A stretch of DNA of 64,000 nt from Pseudomonadota bacterium (GTDB lineage: Bacteria; Myxococcota_A; UBA796; SXON01). The stretch covers positions 1 to 64,000 of the forward strand of contig JAUXQH010000169.1 in the NCBI GenBank assembly GCA_030685065.1, given 5' to 3'. This document shows positions 43,056 to 52,268 of the stretch, piece after piece. The position numbers and the translations under genes are program-made. A model generated the notes under the pieces. It had not been told where the DNA came from and made no database searches. It was given only the letters and a program-made list of their open reading frames with translations. Positions within the stretch are counted from its first letter, which is position 1; every line of letters begins with the position of its first letter.

Positions 43056-43231
43056 CCCGGGTCCTGCCTGTCAGGATGCCACTCGAGGGCGTCCAGTCGG
43101 GGGGCGGCTTGCACCCTGCCCTGTTCGCGGCCCTGGTCCTCACCCCGCTCGTCGTCTGGGCCCTCGTCTCCCACCTCCGCATGAACCGCCTGGCGCGTCG
43201 TCAGGCGAACGATCACAGGAAGCTCCCATGA
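43052..43231 (+). CDS. 59-aa single-pass membrane protein in the kdp operon
   Basis: A GTG start overlapping the kinase stop (GTGA) and an end overlapping the kdpF start (ATGA). The residues after the start include HPALFAALVLTPLVVWALVS, one membrane helix, followed by a basic tail (RMNRLARRQ). Coupling on both sides argues that it is real. No family is known to me; it may assist Kdp assembly or link kinase and pump. Confidence 0.55.
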   Translation: MTRVLPVRMPLEGVQSGGGLHPALFAALVLTPLVVWALVSHLRMNRLARRQANDHRKLP

Positions 43232-43317
43232 CTCTGGATCTCTGGCTCGGCGCCGGCACGGCGCTCGCGCTCGCCGTCTACCTCGTCTACGCACTCCTCT
43301 TCCCCGAGAGGTTCTGA
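43228..43317 (+). CDS. kdpF: KdpF, small subunit of the K+-transporting ATPase
   Basis: 29 residues with one membrane helix: MTLDLWLGAGTALALAVYLV followed by YALLFPERF. The ending LxxPERF is the KdpF hallmark. It stabilises the KdpABC complex. It overlaps the small upstream gene and lies two bases before kdpA. Confidence 0.9.
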   Translation: MTLDLWLGAGTALALAVYLVYALLFPERF

Positions 43318-43319
43318 CA

Positions 43320-44999
43320 ATGTCCGCCAACGGATGGCTTCAGATCGCGCTCTTCGCCGCGATCATCGCCGGCCTCGCCGTGCCCGTGGGCACCTGGCTA
43401 CATCGCGTGATGGAGGGCGCCAGCCCGCCCGGCGAGAGGGTGCTCGGCGGCCTGGAGCGGCTGTGCTACCGCCTCATCGGGGCGGATCCCACCGCCGAGA
43501 TGCGGTTCGCCACCTACGCAGGTTCGGTGGTCGCCTTTTCGCTCGTCGGGATGCTGCTCACCTTCCTCATGCTGCTGTTCCAATCCCACCTGCCGCTCAA
43601 CCCCCAGGGGTTCGGCGATTTGTCGTGGCACCTCGCGCTCAACACGGCGGTCAGCTTCACGACCAACACCAATTGGCAGAGCTACGGCGGCGAGTCGACG
43701 ATGTCGAACCTGTCACAGGCCGTCGCGCTCACGTTCCACAACTTCACGTCCGCGGGCGTGGGAATCGCGGCCGCGGTGGCGATGGTGCGCGGGCTCACCC
43801 GCACGGATCGGGCGGGCACGCTCGGCAACTTCTGGCGTGACATCGTCCGGATCCATCTGTACGTGCTCGTGCCGGTCTGCCTCGTGTCCGCGCTCGTCAT
43901 GGTGGCGGGCGGCGTGCCCCAGACCTGGTCGGCCTTCATCCACGCGACGACGCTGGAGGGCGCCGAGCAGACGATCGCCGTCGGCCCGGTCGCGTCCCAG
44001 GTCGCCATCAAGATGCTCGGCACCAACGGGGGCGGCTTCTTCAACGCCAACGCCGCGCATCCGTTCGAGAACCCCTCCCCCTGGATCAACCTGATCCAGA
44101 TGCTCTCGATCTTCGTGATCCCCGCGGGCCTCGTCCACATGTACGGACGCATGACCGGGAACATCAAGAACGGCTTCGCCATCCTCGGCGCGATGTTCGC
44201 CCTGTTCTTGGTGGGCGTGGGCGTTTGCTACGCGTTCGAGTCCGGTTGGATGGGCGGCGCCGGCAACTGGGAGGGCAAGGAGACCCGCTTCGGCATGGCG
44301 GCCTCTGCCCTCTTCGCCACGGTGACCACGGACGCCTCCTGTGGGGCGGTCAACAGCATGCACGACTCGTTCACGCCCCTCGGGGGCCTGGTGCCGCTGG
44401 CCAACATGCAGCTGGGAGAGGTCGTGTTCGGCGGCGTCGGCTCGGGGCTCTACGGCATGCTGGTGATGGTCGTGCTCGCGGTGTTCCTCGCCGGGCTCAT
44501 GGTCGGGCGCACGCCCGAGCTGCTCGGCAAGAAGATCGAGGCGAAGGAGATGACGCTCGCGGCCATCTACATCCTCGTTTTCCCGACGTTCATCCTACTC
44601 CCCTCCGCGCTCGCGGCGGTGTCCGAGTGGGGGCTCGCCGGCCTGAACAACGCCGGCCCGCACGGGTGGGTCGAGATCTTCTACGCCTTCACGAGTGGTA
44701 CGGCCAACAACGGGTCGGCGTTCGCGGGGCTCACCGCCAACACGCCCTGGTACAACTGCCTGCTCGCGGTCTCGATGTTCTTCGGCCGCTTCGCGATGAT
44801 GCTCCCCGCGCTCGCCATCGCAGCGAGCCTCGCGTCGAAGAAGACGGTCGGGGCCGGCCCCGGGACGTTCCCGACGGACGGGCCGCTGTTCACCGGACTG
44901 TTGGTCGCGGTCATCGTGATCGTGGGCGCGCTCACCTTCTTCCCCGCCCTCGCGCTCGGGCCCATCGCCGAGCACGCGTCGCTCGGCAACCTCTACTGA
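43320..44999 (+). CDS. kdpA: KdpA, K+-binding channel subunit
   Basis: 559 residues, ten or more helices. The four selectivity-filter segments are seen: TTNTNWQSYGGE, LGTNGGGFFNANAAHPFENP, TTDASCGAVNSMHD and SGTANNGSAFAGL. As a member of the superfamily of K+ transporters it passes K+ to the KdpB ATPase. The length is normal for the family. Confidence 0.95.
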   Translation: MSANGWLQIALFAAIIAGLAVPVGTWLHRVMEGASPPGERVLGGLERLCYRLIGADPTAEMRFATYAGSVVAFSLVGMLLTFLMLLFQSHLPLNPQGFGDLSWHLALNTAVSFTTNTNWQSYGGESTMSNLSQAVALTFHNFTSAGVGIAAAVAMVRGLTRTDRAGTLGNFWRDIVRIHLYVLVPVCLVSALVMVAGGVPQTWSAFIHATTLEGAEQTIAVGPVASQVAIKMLGTNGGGFFNANAAHPFENPSPWINLIQMLSIFVIPAGLVHMYGRMTGNIKNGFAILGAMFALFLVGVGVCYAFESGWMGGAGNWEGKETRFGMAASALFATVTTDASCGAVNSMHDSFTPLGGLVPLANMQLGEVVFGGVGSGLYGMLVMVVLAVFLAGLMVGRTPELLGKKIEAKEMTLAAIYILVFPTFILLPSALAAVSEWGLAGLNNAGPHGWVEIFYAFTSGTANNGSAFAGLTANTPWYNCLLAVSMFFGRFAMMLPALAIAASLASKKTVGAGPGTFPTDGPLFTGLLVAVIVIVGALTFFPALALGPIAEHASLGNLY

Positions 45000-45021
45000 A
45001 CCTCCAAGGAGGGAAGCTGCC

Positions 45022-47049
45022 ATGGCAACCCAATCCACGTCGCTCTTCGCTCCCGCCCTCGTCGGGCCCGCCGTGCGCGACGCCTTCCTCAAGCTCGACC
45101 CGCGCGTCCAGTATCGCAACCCGGTGATGTTCGTGACCTTGGTGGGCTCGTTGCTCACCGCCGTACTGGCCGTGCGTCAGCTCGTCAGCGGGGAGCCCGC
45201 GGGCTTCACCATCGCGGTGAGCGCCTGGCTGTGGTTCACCGTCGTGTTCGCCAACTTCGCGGAGGCCCTCGCCGAGGGGCGCGGGAAGGCGCAGGCGCAG
45301 ACCCTGCGCAAGATGCGCTCCGAGGTCGCGGCCCGCCGCCTCGTCGACGGTCACGAGGAGTCGGTGCCGGGCTCGGCGCTCCACAAGGGCGACCTCGTCG
45401 TCTGTGAGGCCGGCGACGCCATCCCGGCCGACGGAGACGTCGTGCAAGGCGTCGCCTCGGTCGACGAGTCCGCCGTCACCGGCGAGTCCGCGCCGGTCAT
45501 CCGCGAGGCGGGCGGCGACCGATCCGCGGTCACCGGCGGCACGCGCGTGCTCTCCGACCGCATCGTGATCAAGGTCGCGGCCGAGCCGGGCGAGGGCTTC
45601 ATCGACCGGATGATCGCGCTGGTCGAGGGCGCGGAGCGTCGCAAGACGCCCAACGAGATCGCGCTCCACATCCTGCTCGTCGGGCTCACCATCGTGTTCC
45701 TCCTCGCGGTGGTCACGCTCCTCCCGATCGCGCACAACGCCGGGGCCGAGGTGCCGGTCACCATCGCGGTGGCGCTCCTGGTCTGCCTCATCCCCACGAC
45801 CATCGGCGGCCTGCTCTCGGCGATCGGCATCGCGGGCATGGACCGCCTGATCCAGAAGAACGTGCTGGCAATGTCGGGACGCGCGGTCGAGGCCGCGGGT
45901 GACGTGGACGTGCTCCTCCTCGACAAGACGGGCACCATCACGCTGGGGAACCGCATGGCGACGGAGTTCATCCCCGCGCCGGGCGTCACCATCGAGGAGC
46001 TCGCCGACGCGGCGCAGCTCGCCTCGCTCGCGGACGAGACGGCGGAAGGCCGCTCGATCGTCGTGCTCGCGAAGCAGCACGGCTTCCGGGCGCGCGACGT
46101 GGACCCGGCCCACGCCCAGTTCGTGCCCTTCACCGCGGCGACCCGCATGTCCGGCTGCGACTGGCACGGGCGTCAGCTCCGCAAGGGCGCGGCGGACGCG
46201 GTGCGGAAACATGTGCTCGCGCTCGGCGGGGGCGTCCCGGCGGCCGTCGACGAGGTGGTCAACCAAATCGGAGACCTCGGCGCCACCCCCCTGGTGGTGT
46301 CGGATGACACGCGCATCCTCGGGATCGTGAAGCTCACCGACGTGGTCAAGGGCGGCATCAGCGAGCGGTTCGCCCGATTCCGGGCGATGGGCATCCGCAC
46401 CGTGATGATCACCGGCGACAACCCACGGACAGCGGCCGCCATCGCCAAGGAGGCGGGGGTCGATGACTTCATCGCCGAGGCGACCCCGGAGATGAAGCTC
46501 CAACGCATCCGGGACGAGCAGGCGAAGGGACACATGGTCGCGATGACCGGCGACGGCACGAACGACGCGCCCGCGCTCGCCCAGGCCGATGTCGGCGTCG
46601 CGATGGGGACCGGCACCCAGGCGGCGCGCGAGGCCGGCAACATGGTCGACCTCGACTCCAACCCGACCAAGCTCCTCGAGGTGGTCGAGGTGGGCAAGCA
46701 GCTCCTGATGACGCGCGGAACGCTCACGACGTTCTCGGTGGCAAACGACGTGGCCAAGTACTTCGCCATCCTCCCCGCGCTGTTCATCGTCACCTTCCCG
46801 GGGCTCGCGGTGCTCAACATCATGGGCCTCGCGACGCCCCAGAGCGCAATCCTGTCCGCCGTGATCTTCAACGCGCTCATCATCGTGGCGCTCATCCCGC
46901 TCGCGCTCCGCGGCGTGACCTACCGCCCCGTCGGGGCCTCGGCGCTCCTCCGGCGGAACGTCCTCCTCTACGGCCTCGGCGGGCTCATCGCCCCCTTCAT
47001 CGGGATCAAGGCCATCGATCTGATCCTCGTCACCCTCAACCTGGTGTAA
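45022..47049 (+). CDS. kdpB: KdpB, catalytic P-type ATPase subunit
   Basis: 675 residues with ribosome-binding site AAGGAGG. P-type motifs: phosphorylated Asp in LLDKTGTITLGNR, TGES (VTGESAPV), nucleotide-binding KGAAD, and hinge MTGDGTNDAPALAQADVGVA. It hydrolyses ATP to pump K+ with KdpA, KdpC and KdpF. Family-typical length. Confidence 0.95.
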   Translation: MATQSTSLFAPALVGPAVRDAFLKLDPRVQYRNPVMFVTLVGSLLTAVLAVRQLVSGEPAGFTIAVSAWLWFTVVFANFAEALAEGRGKAQAQTLRKMRSEVAARRLVDGHEESVPGSALHKGDLVVCEAGDAIPADGDVVQGVASVDESAVTGESAPVIREAGGDRSAVTGGTRVLSDRIVIKVAAEPGEGFIDRMIALVEGAERRKTPNEIALHILLVGLTIVFLLAVVTLLPIAHNAGAEVPVTIAVALLVCLIPTTIGGLLSAIGIAGMDRLIQKNVLAMSGRAVEAAGDVDVLLLDKTGTITLGNRMATEFIPAPGVTIEELADAAQLASLADETAEGRSIVVLAKQHGFRARDVDPAHAQFVPFTAATRMSGCDWHGRQLRKGAADAVRKHVLALGGGVPAAVDEVVNQIGDLGATPLVVSDDTRILGIVKLTDVVKGGISERFARFRAMGIRTVMITGDNPRTAAAIAKEAGVDDFIAEATPEMKLQRIRDEQAKGHMVAMTGDGTNDAPALAQADVGVAMGTGTQAAREAGNMVDLDSNPTKLLEVVEVGKQLLMTRGTLTTFSVANDVAKYFAILPALFIVTFPGLAVLNIMGLATPQSAILSAVIFNALIIVALIPLALRGVTYRPVGASALLRRNVLLYGLGGLIAPFIGIKAIDLILVTLNLV

Positions 47050-47054
47050 CGCCG

Positions 47055-47630
47055 ATGCTCCTCTCCTCCATTCGTGCCACCGCGGTGCTGCTCTTCCTCA
47101 CCTGCGCGGTCTACCCCGCCGTCGTGACCGCGCTCGCACAGGTGGCTGCGCCCTCCGCTGCCAACGGCTCGCTCCTCCGCGCGGACGACGGGACCGTCAT
47201 CGGCTCCTCCCTCATCGGCCAGTCCTTCACGTCGTCCGGCTACCTCCAGGGCCGACCGTCGGCGGCGGGCGCCGGGTACGACGCGGGCGCCTCCTCCGGC
47301 TCCAACCTCGGGGTGACCAGCCGGAAGCTGGCCGACCGCCGCGCCGCCGACCTGACGCGGCTCCGCGCCGAGAACCCCGACGCGACGGGCCCCGTCCCCG
47401 AGCCCCTGCTGGCCGCGTCGGGCTCTGGCCTCGACCCCGAGGTGCCGCCCGAAGCCGCGCGCTGGCAGATTCCCCGGATCGCCAAGGCGCGCGGGGTCGA
47501 AGCCTCGAGGGTGGAAGCCATGCTCGACGAGCAGATCGTCGGCCGCGACATGGGTATCCTTGGTGAGCCACGCGTGAACGTGCTCGCCTTCAACCTCGCC
47601 CTCGACCGACGCTTCCCCGCTGCCCGCTGA
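47055..47630 (+). CDS. kdpC: KdpC, accessory subunit of the K+-transporting ATPase
   Basis: 191 residues. One N-terminal helix (ATAVLLFLTCAVYPAVVTAL), then the KdpC signatures IGQSFTSSGYLQGRPSAAG and YDAGASSGSNLG, and near the end RVNVLAFNLALD. It overlaps the next gene by one base (TGATG). Confidence 0.93.
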   Translation: MLLSSIRATAVLLFLTCAVYPAVVTALAQVAAPSAANGSLLRADDGTVIGSSLIGQSFTSSGYLQGRPSAAGAGYDAGASSGSNLGVTSRKLADRRAADLTRLRAENPDATGPVPEPLLAASGSGLDPEVPPEAARWQIPRIAKARGVEASRVEAMLDEQIVGRDMGILGEPRVNVLAFNLALDRRFPAAR

Positions 47631-48808
47631 TGATCTCAGACGATGAGTCGCCGATGAGCCACGACGCCCCGAACCATGCGCGCGCGGACGACTTCCTGAC
47701 GCTCGTCCGGCGCGCGCAGCGCGGGCGGATCAAGGTCTACATCGGCTCGTCCGCGGGCGTCGGGAAGACCTTCCGTATGCTCCAGGAGGCCCACCAGCTC
47801 GTGGCACGCGGCGTCGACGTGGTCATCGGCTTCGTGGAGACACACGGCCGGCCCGAGACCGCCGAGCTGGTGGAAGGGCTCGAGGTCATCCCCCCGAAGA
47901 AGGTCCGCTACCACGACATCGACATCGAGGAGCTGGACGTCGATGCCGTCCTCGCGCGCAAACCCGCCGTCGTGATCGTGGACGAGCTGCCGCACACCAA
48001 CCCACCCGGCTTCCGACACCGTTGGCGCTACGAAGACGTCGAGGAGCTGGCGGACGCGGGCATCCACGTCATCTGCGCCATGAACGTGCAGCACCTCGGC
48101 TCACTCGGGGAGCTGGTGTTCCGCGCGACCGGGGTACGCGTCCACGAAACCGTGCCCGACGCGTTCCTCCGTGATGCCGACCAGGTGGTCAACCTCGACA
48201 TCAGCGCCGAGGATCTCATCGAGCGGCTCCGAGCCGGAAAAATCTACCCCCAGGAGCGGGTAGAGCAGGCCCTGTCGTCGTTCTTCCGCCCGGAAAACCT
48301 GGAGACGCTGCGTGAGCTGGCCCTGCGCGAGGTGGCCGAGTCGATCGACCGGCGTCAGGTTTCCCGTCACGAACCGCAGGGCATTGGGAAGGTCATGGCC
48401 TGCGTCGCATCGCGGAGCCCGAACCCCGGACGCATCGTGGAACGTGCGTCACGAATCGCTGGCCGCCTGAACACACATTGGTACGTCGTGCACGTGAAAA
48501 CGCCCCAAGAATCCGGATACCGCCTGGACAGCGAGGCCGAACGCAAGCTCCACGACGTATTGGAGATGGCGCAGCGGATGGGCGCAGAGGTCGTCAAGCT
48601 GGAGGGCGCGGACGTCGTGGCTTCGCTGCTCGCCTTCGCCCGCGGGCACGGCGTCGAGCACATCCTGATGGGCCGCAGCCTGCGGAGCCGCTGGCAGGAG
48701 GTCTGGCGGGAAGGACCGCTGATCCGCCTCATCCGAGCCGCGGATGACATCGACGTGCAGGTGGTGCCGATGAGTCCGGCGTCACCGAATCGCCCAGGTC
48801 CCGCCTGA
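47630..48808 (+). CDS. kdpD: Short KdpD: sensor and Usp domains without kinase
   Basis: 392 residues. It holds the KdpD N-terminal domain with Walker A SSAGVGKTF, GFVETHGRPET, Walker B VIVDELPHTN and HTN..RW segments, and then a universal-stress (Usp) domain (about 250-375). The usual four membrane helices, GAF and histidine-kinase half (about 500 residues) are missing, and no KdpE gene follows. Such short KdpD proteins occur in several phyla and may regulate through another kinase; the HAMP-PAS kinase at the operon's head is the likely partner. Confidence 0.88.
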   Translation: MISDDESPMSHDAPNHARADDFLTLVRRAQRGRIKVYIGSSAGVGKTFRMLQEAHQLVARGVDVVIGFVETHGRPETAELVEGLEVIPPKKVRYHDIDIEELDVDAVLARKPAVVIVDELPHTNPPGFRHRWRYEDVEELADAGIHVICAMNVQHLGSLGELVFRATGVRVHETVPDAFLRDADQVVNLDISAEDLIERLRAGKIYPQERVEQALSSFFRPENLETLRELALREVAESIDRRQVSRHEPQGIGKVMACVASRSPNPGRIVERASRIAGRLNTHWYVVHVKTPQESGYRLDSEAERKLHDVLEMAQRMGAEVVKLEGADVVASLLAFARGHGVEHILMGRSLRSRWQEVWREGPLIRLIRAADDIDVQVVPMSPASPNRPGPA

Positions 48809-50216
48809 GGTGGTCGACTCCGAGCAACGCCGCCAGCGCGTCCGCCTGCGCACGCAGATCCGGGACCGCGTTGTTCTCCCAGCGCTGCGCCCGTCGTGCA
48901 CCTCCAAGGACGAAGAGGCCAGGCGTCACCTGCCCGAACCCGCCGATCGCAGCACCGGAGGCCTCGGCCTCCAGCCCCAGCCGGTCGGGATCCTGGGCCA
49001 CGTGGCCGCGAACGAAGAGGTTGCGGTAGAGCGGCCCGCCGGTACGGGCCAGATCGAGGTCCGGCCCCGTCGCGTTGATGACGTGATCGACCCGCCAGGT
49101 CTCGGCGAACGAGCGCCCACGGCGGCGGACGCGAACGTGGATTCCGTGCGGATCCGCCACGGCGCTGGCGATGGTCCCCGCCCGGACATCCAGCGCGCCG
49201 GCCGCCTGGAGCTGCGCGGCGTACCGGAGCACGTCCGAGGGCGCCCGGTGGCGGTGGGCATCCCACCAGGGCCGCACGTGGACGAGGAAGCGGCGCCGGT
49301 CGTCGGCGCCGAGCCCGGCCCAGATGTCCGAGGTCACGGGACGGAGGGCGTCGATGACCGACTGCCAGGGGAGGCCGTGCGCGACGGCGGCGTGGGCCGC
49401 GGTGCGGACGACGCGCATCCACGTGCGGAGATCGGCGCCAGCGGGGACCTCCGGGAGGAGGACGGGCGCGGCCGGGCCCTCGTGGTGCGGGCCGGGTAGG
49501 ACCCCGCGCCGAGAGAGCAGCGTGACCTTCGCGGTGTGCCCCTGTTCCCGGAGCGTGAGCAGCACATCGAGCGCCGTGAGGCTCGCCCCGACGACGAGGA
49601 CCGTATCCGTGGTCCCAATCCCCCGGAGCGCGTCGCCCCGCCACGGGGCCGCGACGTACCGGGGATCGCCACGGACGCCCACGGAGATGTTCGCCGGGTG
49701 AGCCGGCGGCGCGTTGCCGGTCGCGAGGACCACGAGGTCGGCGGTGATCGCCCCGCCCCCCGCGAGCGCGATCACCCACCCCCCATCCCGGCGGTGGAGA
49801 TCGTCGGCGCGCGCCACGAGGTGCTCGACCCGCGGGGCAGCCTCGCGTCCATAGACCTCCTCGACGTAGTCGCCATAGAGGTTCCGCGAGAGGAAGTCCG
49901 AAGGGGCCGTTTCGGGCCGCCGCTCCCGCGCCCATCGCAGGAAGTGGTCCGGATCGTCCGGGAACATGCTCATCTTGCCGGCGGGCACGTTCAGACGGTG
50001 GACGGGGTGCGCGTCGTAGGCAACGCCGCGACCGATCCGCGGGGAGGGGTCGACGATCGTCAGGTCGATTGTGTCGAGCAGGCCTTTGCGGGCGAGCAGC
50101 GTCGCCAGGTTGGCGGCGCAGAAGCCTCCTCCCAACACCGCCACGCGCGGGCGGCGTACGGTCGGAGAGGCGAGCGTCGGAGAGGCGGGCATCGGAGAGG
50201 CGGCGGCGAGTTCCAT
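48729..50216 (-). CDS. FAD/NAD(P)-binding protein, HpnW/YdhS-like
   Basis: 495 residues from ATG at 50216. The N-terminus has a small Ala-Ser-Pro repeat, then the FAD loop VAVLGGGFCAANLATLLA. Signatures of this flavoprotein family follow: GRGVAYD, HRLNVPAGKMSMFPDD, a second Rossmann VLVVGASLTALD, and the late NATGPDLDL. The Rossmann folds indicate an FAD- and NAD(P)H-dependent oxidoreductase whose substrate is unknown. Its 3' end overlaps kdpD on the opposite strand by 80 bases. Confidence 0.8.
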   Translation of the reverse strand: MELAAASPMPASPTLASPTVRRPRVAVLGGGFCAANLATLLARKGLLDTIDLTIVDPSPRIGRGVAYDAHPVHRLNVPAGKMSMFPDDPDHFLRWARERRPETAPSDFLSRNLYGDYVEEVYGREAAPRVEHLVARADDLHRRDGGWVIALAGGGAITADLVVLATGNAPPAHPANISVGVRGDPRYVAAPWRGDALRGIGTTDTVLVVGASLTALDVLLTLREQGHTAKVTLLSRRGVLPGPHHEGPAAPVLLPEVPAGADLRTWMRVVRTAAHAAVAHGLPWQSVIDALRPVTSDIWAGLGADDRRRFLVHVRPWWDAHRHRAPSDVLRYAAQLQAAGALDVRAGTIASAVADPHGIHVRVRRRGRSFAETWRVDHVINATGPDLDLARTGGPLYRNLFVRGHVAQDPDRLGLEAEASGAAIGGFGQVTPGLFVLGGARRAQRWENNAVPDLRAQADALAALLGVDHLRRDLGDSVTPDSSAPPARRCHPRLG

Positions 50217-50297
50217 GCGGGAGCCAGCAGCAAGAGGCGTGCCGGCCAACCGATCGCGCTCGAACCCCGGACCCCCGCTCGGGGGGGCCCTCCGAGC

Positions 50298-50324
50298 CCG
50301 TGATCCGTCACGGTTTTTCCGTGA
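50298..50324. promoter_or_regulatory. Triple half-site enhancer candidate for the sulfate operon activator
   Basis: CCGTGA-N4-TCACGG-N5-CCGTGA: three identical half-sites in alternating orientation, which gives two overlapping perfect dyads. It lies 62-88 bases upstream of the -24 element, a normal place for a sigma-54 activator. The Fis-type helix-turn-helix of the activator at the operon's end is the likely binder. Confidence 0.6.
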
Positions 50325-50385
50325 ATCCGTCCGGTGGAGGCGCGGCCCGGCACGAGCGTCCGGGGCGAATTCGCCGAGCCCGCCC

Positions 50386-50401
50386 TGGCACGCGCATTGC
50401 T
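50386..50401 (+). promoter_or_regulatory. Sigma-54 promoter of the sulfate transport operon
   Basis: TGGCAC-N5-TTGCT, GG (50387-50388) and GC (50399-50400) ten bases apart, a full -24/-12 match. Transcription should start about 50412, some 20 bases before the substrate-binding protein gene. Confidence 0.8.
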
Positions 50402-50430
50402 CTCGGGTCGGGTCTGTCGAGGCCCGCCGA

Positions 50431-51453
50431 ATGTTCTCCGCCCTCCTCCTCCTCGCCGCGTGCGGCTCCTCCGGTGCCGACGGATCTGCGTCCGACGGCG
50501 CGACGGCCCCCGCCGCCGCCCGCACCCGCACGCTCACGATCGCGGCCTACACGACGCCGCGGGAGGCGTACGGCACAGCCATCCTCCCCGCCTTCGCGAA
50601 GGAGTGGAAGGCGCGGACGGGCGAGGACGTGACGTTCGAGGAGTCGTACCAGGGGTCCGGCGCGCAGGCCCGCGCGGTCAAGGAGGGCTTCGAGGCCGAT
50701 GTGGTCGCGCTCTCGCTCGACCCGGACGTGAAGGTCATCGAGGACGCGGGGCTCATCACGCACGACTGGCGCGCCGGGGCGCAGGGCGGCATCGTCACCC
50801 GCTCGATCGCGGTGATCGCCGTGCGGCCGGGCAACCCGAAGAACATCGCCGACTGGACCGACCTCGCGCGCCCCGACGTGGACGTGCTCACGCCCAACGT
50901 CCGCACCAGCGGCGGCGCGATGTGGAACGTGCTGGCGATCTGGGGCGCGGGGCTCCGGGGCCACGCCGGGGTCGCCGCGGGCGACGAGGCCGGCGCGACC
51001 GGGCTCCTGCGCGGCGTCCTCGGGCGCGTGAGCGTCATGGACAAGGGCGCGCGCGAGTCGATCGTGAACTTCGAGAAGGGCGTGGGCGACGCCGCCATCA
51101 CCTACGAGAACGAGGTGCTCGTGGCGAAGAAGGAGGGGAAGCAGATGGACTACGTCGCGCCGCCCTCCACCATCCTCATCGAGAACCCGGTGGCCGTCGT
51201 GGACGCCTACGCGAAGAAGCACGGCAACGAGGAGCTCGCCGCCGCGTTCGTCGCGTTCCTCCACACCCCCGAGTCGCAGCGCGCTTTCGCCGAGTACGGG
51301 CTGCGCCCCGTCGATCCCGCCCTGGCCCCCGCTGGGCTCCCCCAGCCCGCCGACCTGTTCACGGTCGCGGATCTCGGCGGGTGGGACGCGGTGAAGCCCA
51401 AGGTGTTCGAGAAGGGCGGGGCCTACGACCAGGCCGCGACCGCGCCGCGCTGA
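50431..51453 (+). CDS. Sulfate/thiosulfate ABC transporter substrate-binding lipoprotein
   Basis: 340 residues from ATG at 50431. Lipobox LLAACG after a short signal. Sulfate-binding-protein motifs: TLTIAAYTTPREAYG, FEESYQGSGAQARAV, DVVALSLDPDV, GNPKNIADWTDL, TSGGAMWNVLAIWG and ITYENEVLVAKKEG. It delivers sulfate to the CysTW permease. The next gene starts within its stop codon (TGATG). Confidence 0.9.
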   Translation: MFSALLLLAACGSSGADGSASDGATAPAAARTRTLTIAAYTTPREAYGTAILPAFAKEWKARTGEDVTFEESYQGSGAQARAVKEGFEADVVALSLDPDVKVIEDAGLITHDWRAGAQGGIVTRSIAVIAVRPGNPKNIADWTDLARPDVDVLTPNVRTSGGAMWNVLAIWGAGLRGHAGVAAGDEAGATGLLRGVLGRVSVMDKGARESIVNFEKGVGDAAITYENEVLVAKKEGKQMDYVAPPSTILIENPVAVVDAYAKKHGNEELAAAFVAFLHTPESQRAFAEYGLRPVDPALAPAGLPQPADLFTVADLGGWDAVKPKVFEKGGAYDQAATAPR

Positions 51454-52268
51454 TGGGGGCCAGCGTGAAGGGGGCCGGTCTGCTCGTCCGGACGGGCGTC
51501 GTCGGCTGGGTGACCGCCCTGGTCGCGCTGCCCGTGGCCGTGCTCGTGCTCCGTGGCGTGGCCGACGGCCCCGCGGCGTTCCTCAGCGCGATCTCCGACC
51601 CCGCGGCGGTCGACGCGTTGTGGCTCTCGGCGTGGACCGCGGCGATCGCCGCCTGCGTGAACGCGGTGGTGGGGACGGCCATCGCCTGGACGCTCGTGCG
51701 TTGGGACGTCCCCGGTCGGCGCCTCCTCGCCGCCCTGGTAGACCTCCCCCTCGCCATCCCCACGCTCGTGGCCGGCGTCCTGATCGTCGCGCTGTTCGGC
51801 CCGCAAACAGCGGTCGGACGGATGCTGATCGCGGCCGGCCTCCCCGTGGCCTTCTCGAAGGCCGGGATCGTGCTCGCGCTGCTGTTCGTCACCCTGCCCT
51901 TCGTCGTGCGCGCGGTGGAGCCTGTCCTCGAGGAGCTCGACGCCGCCGAGGAGGAAGCCTCCTACACCCTCGGCGCCAGCCCGTTCCTGACGTTCCGGCG
52001 CGTCCTCCTCCCGCCGGTCCTCCCCGCCGTGGCCGCCGGCGCCGTCCAGACCTTCGCCCGCTCCGTGGCGGAGTTCGGCTCGCTGGCGGCGGTGTCGGGG
52101 AACATCCCGCACCGCACCCTGGTGGCCCCCGTCTACATCCTGGGCGAGGTGGAGGCCGGCAACCCGGGTGGGGCCGCGTCGGTCAGCCTCGTGCTCCTGC
52201 TCGTCGCGCTCGGACTGCAGCCCGTCTCCGCCGCCCTGGCGCGGCGTGCCGGAGCGCGTCGTGCGTAG
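51453..52268 (+). CDS. cysT: Sulfate ABC transporter permease CysT (CysU)
   Basis: 271 residues, six membrane helices. The EAA loop that contacts the ATPase reads EEEASYTLGASPFLTFRRVL. GSLAAVSGNIPHRTLVAPVY is typical of CysT. It overlaps cysW by 8 bases. It forms the channel with CysW. Confidence 0.9.
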   Translation: MGASVKGAGLLVRTGVVGWVTALVALPVAVLVLRGVADGPAAFLSAISDPAAVDALWLSAWTAAIAACVNAVVGTAIAWTLVRWDVPGRRLLAALVDLPLAIPTLVAGVLIVALFGPQTAVGRMLIAAGLPVAFSKAGIVLALLFVTLPFVVRAVEPVLEELDAAEEEASYTLGASPFLTFRRVLLPPVLPAVAAGAVQTFARSVAEFGSLAAVSGNIPHRTLVAPVYILGEVEAGNPGGAASVSLVLLLVALGLQPVSAALARRAGARRA

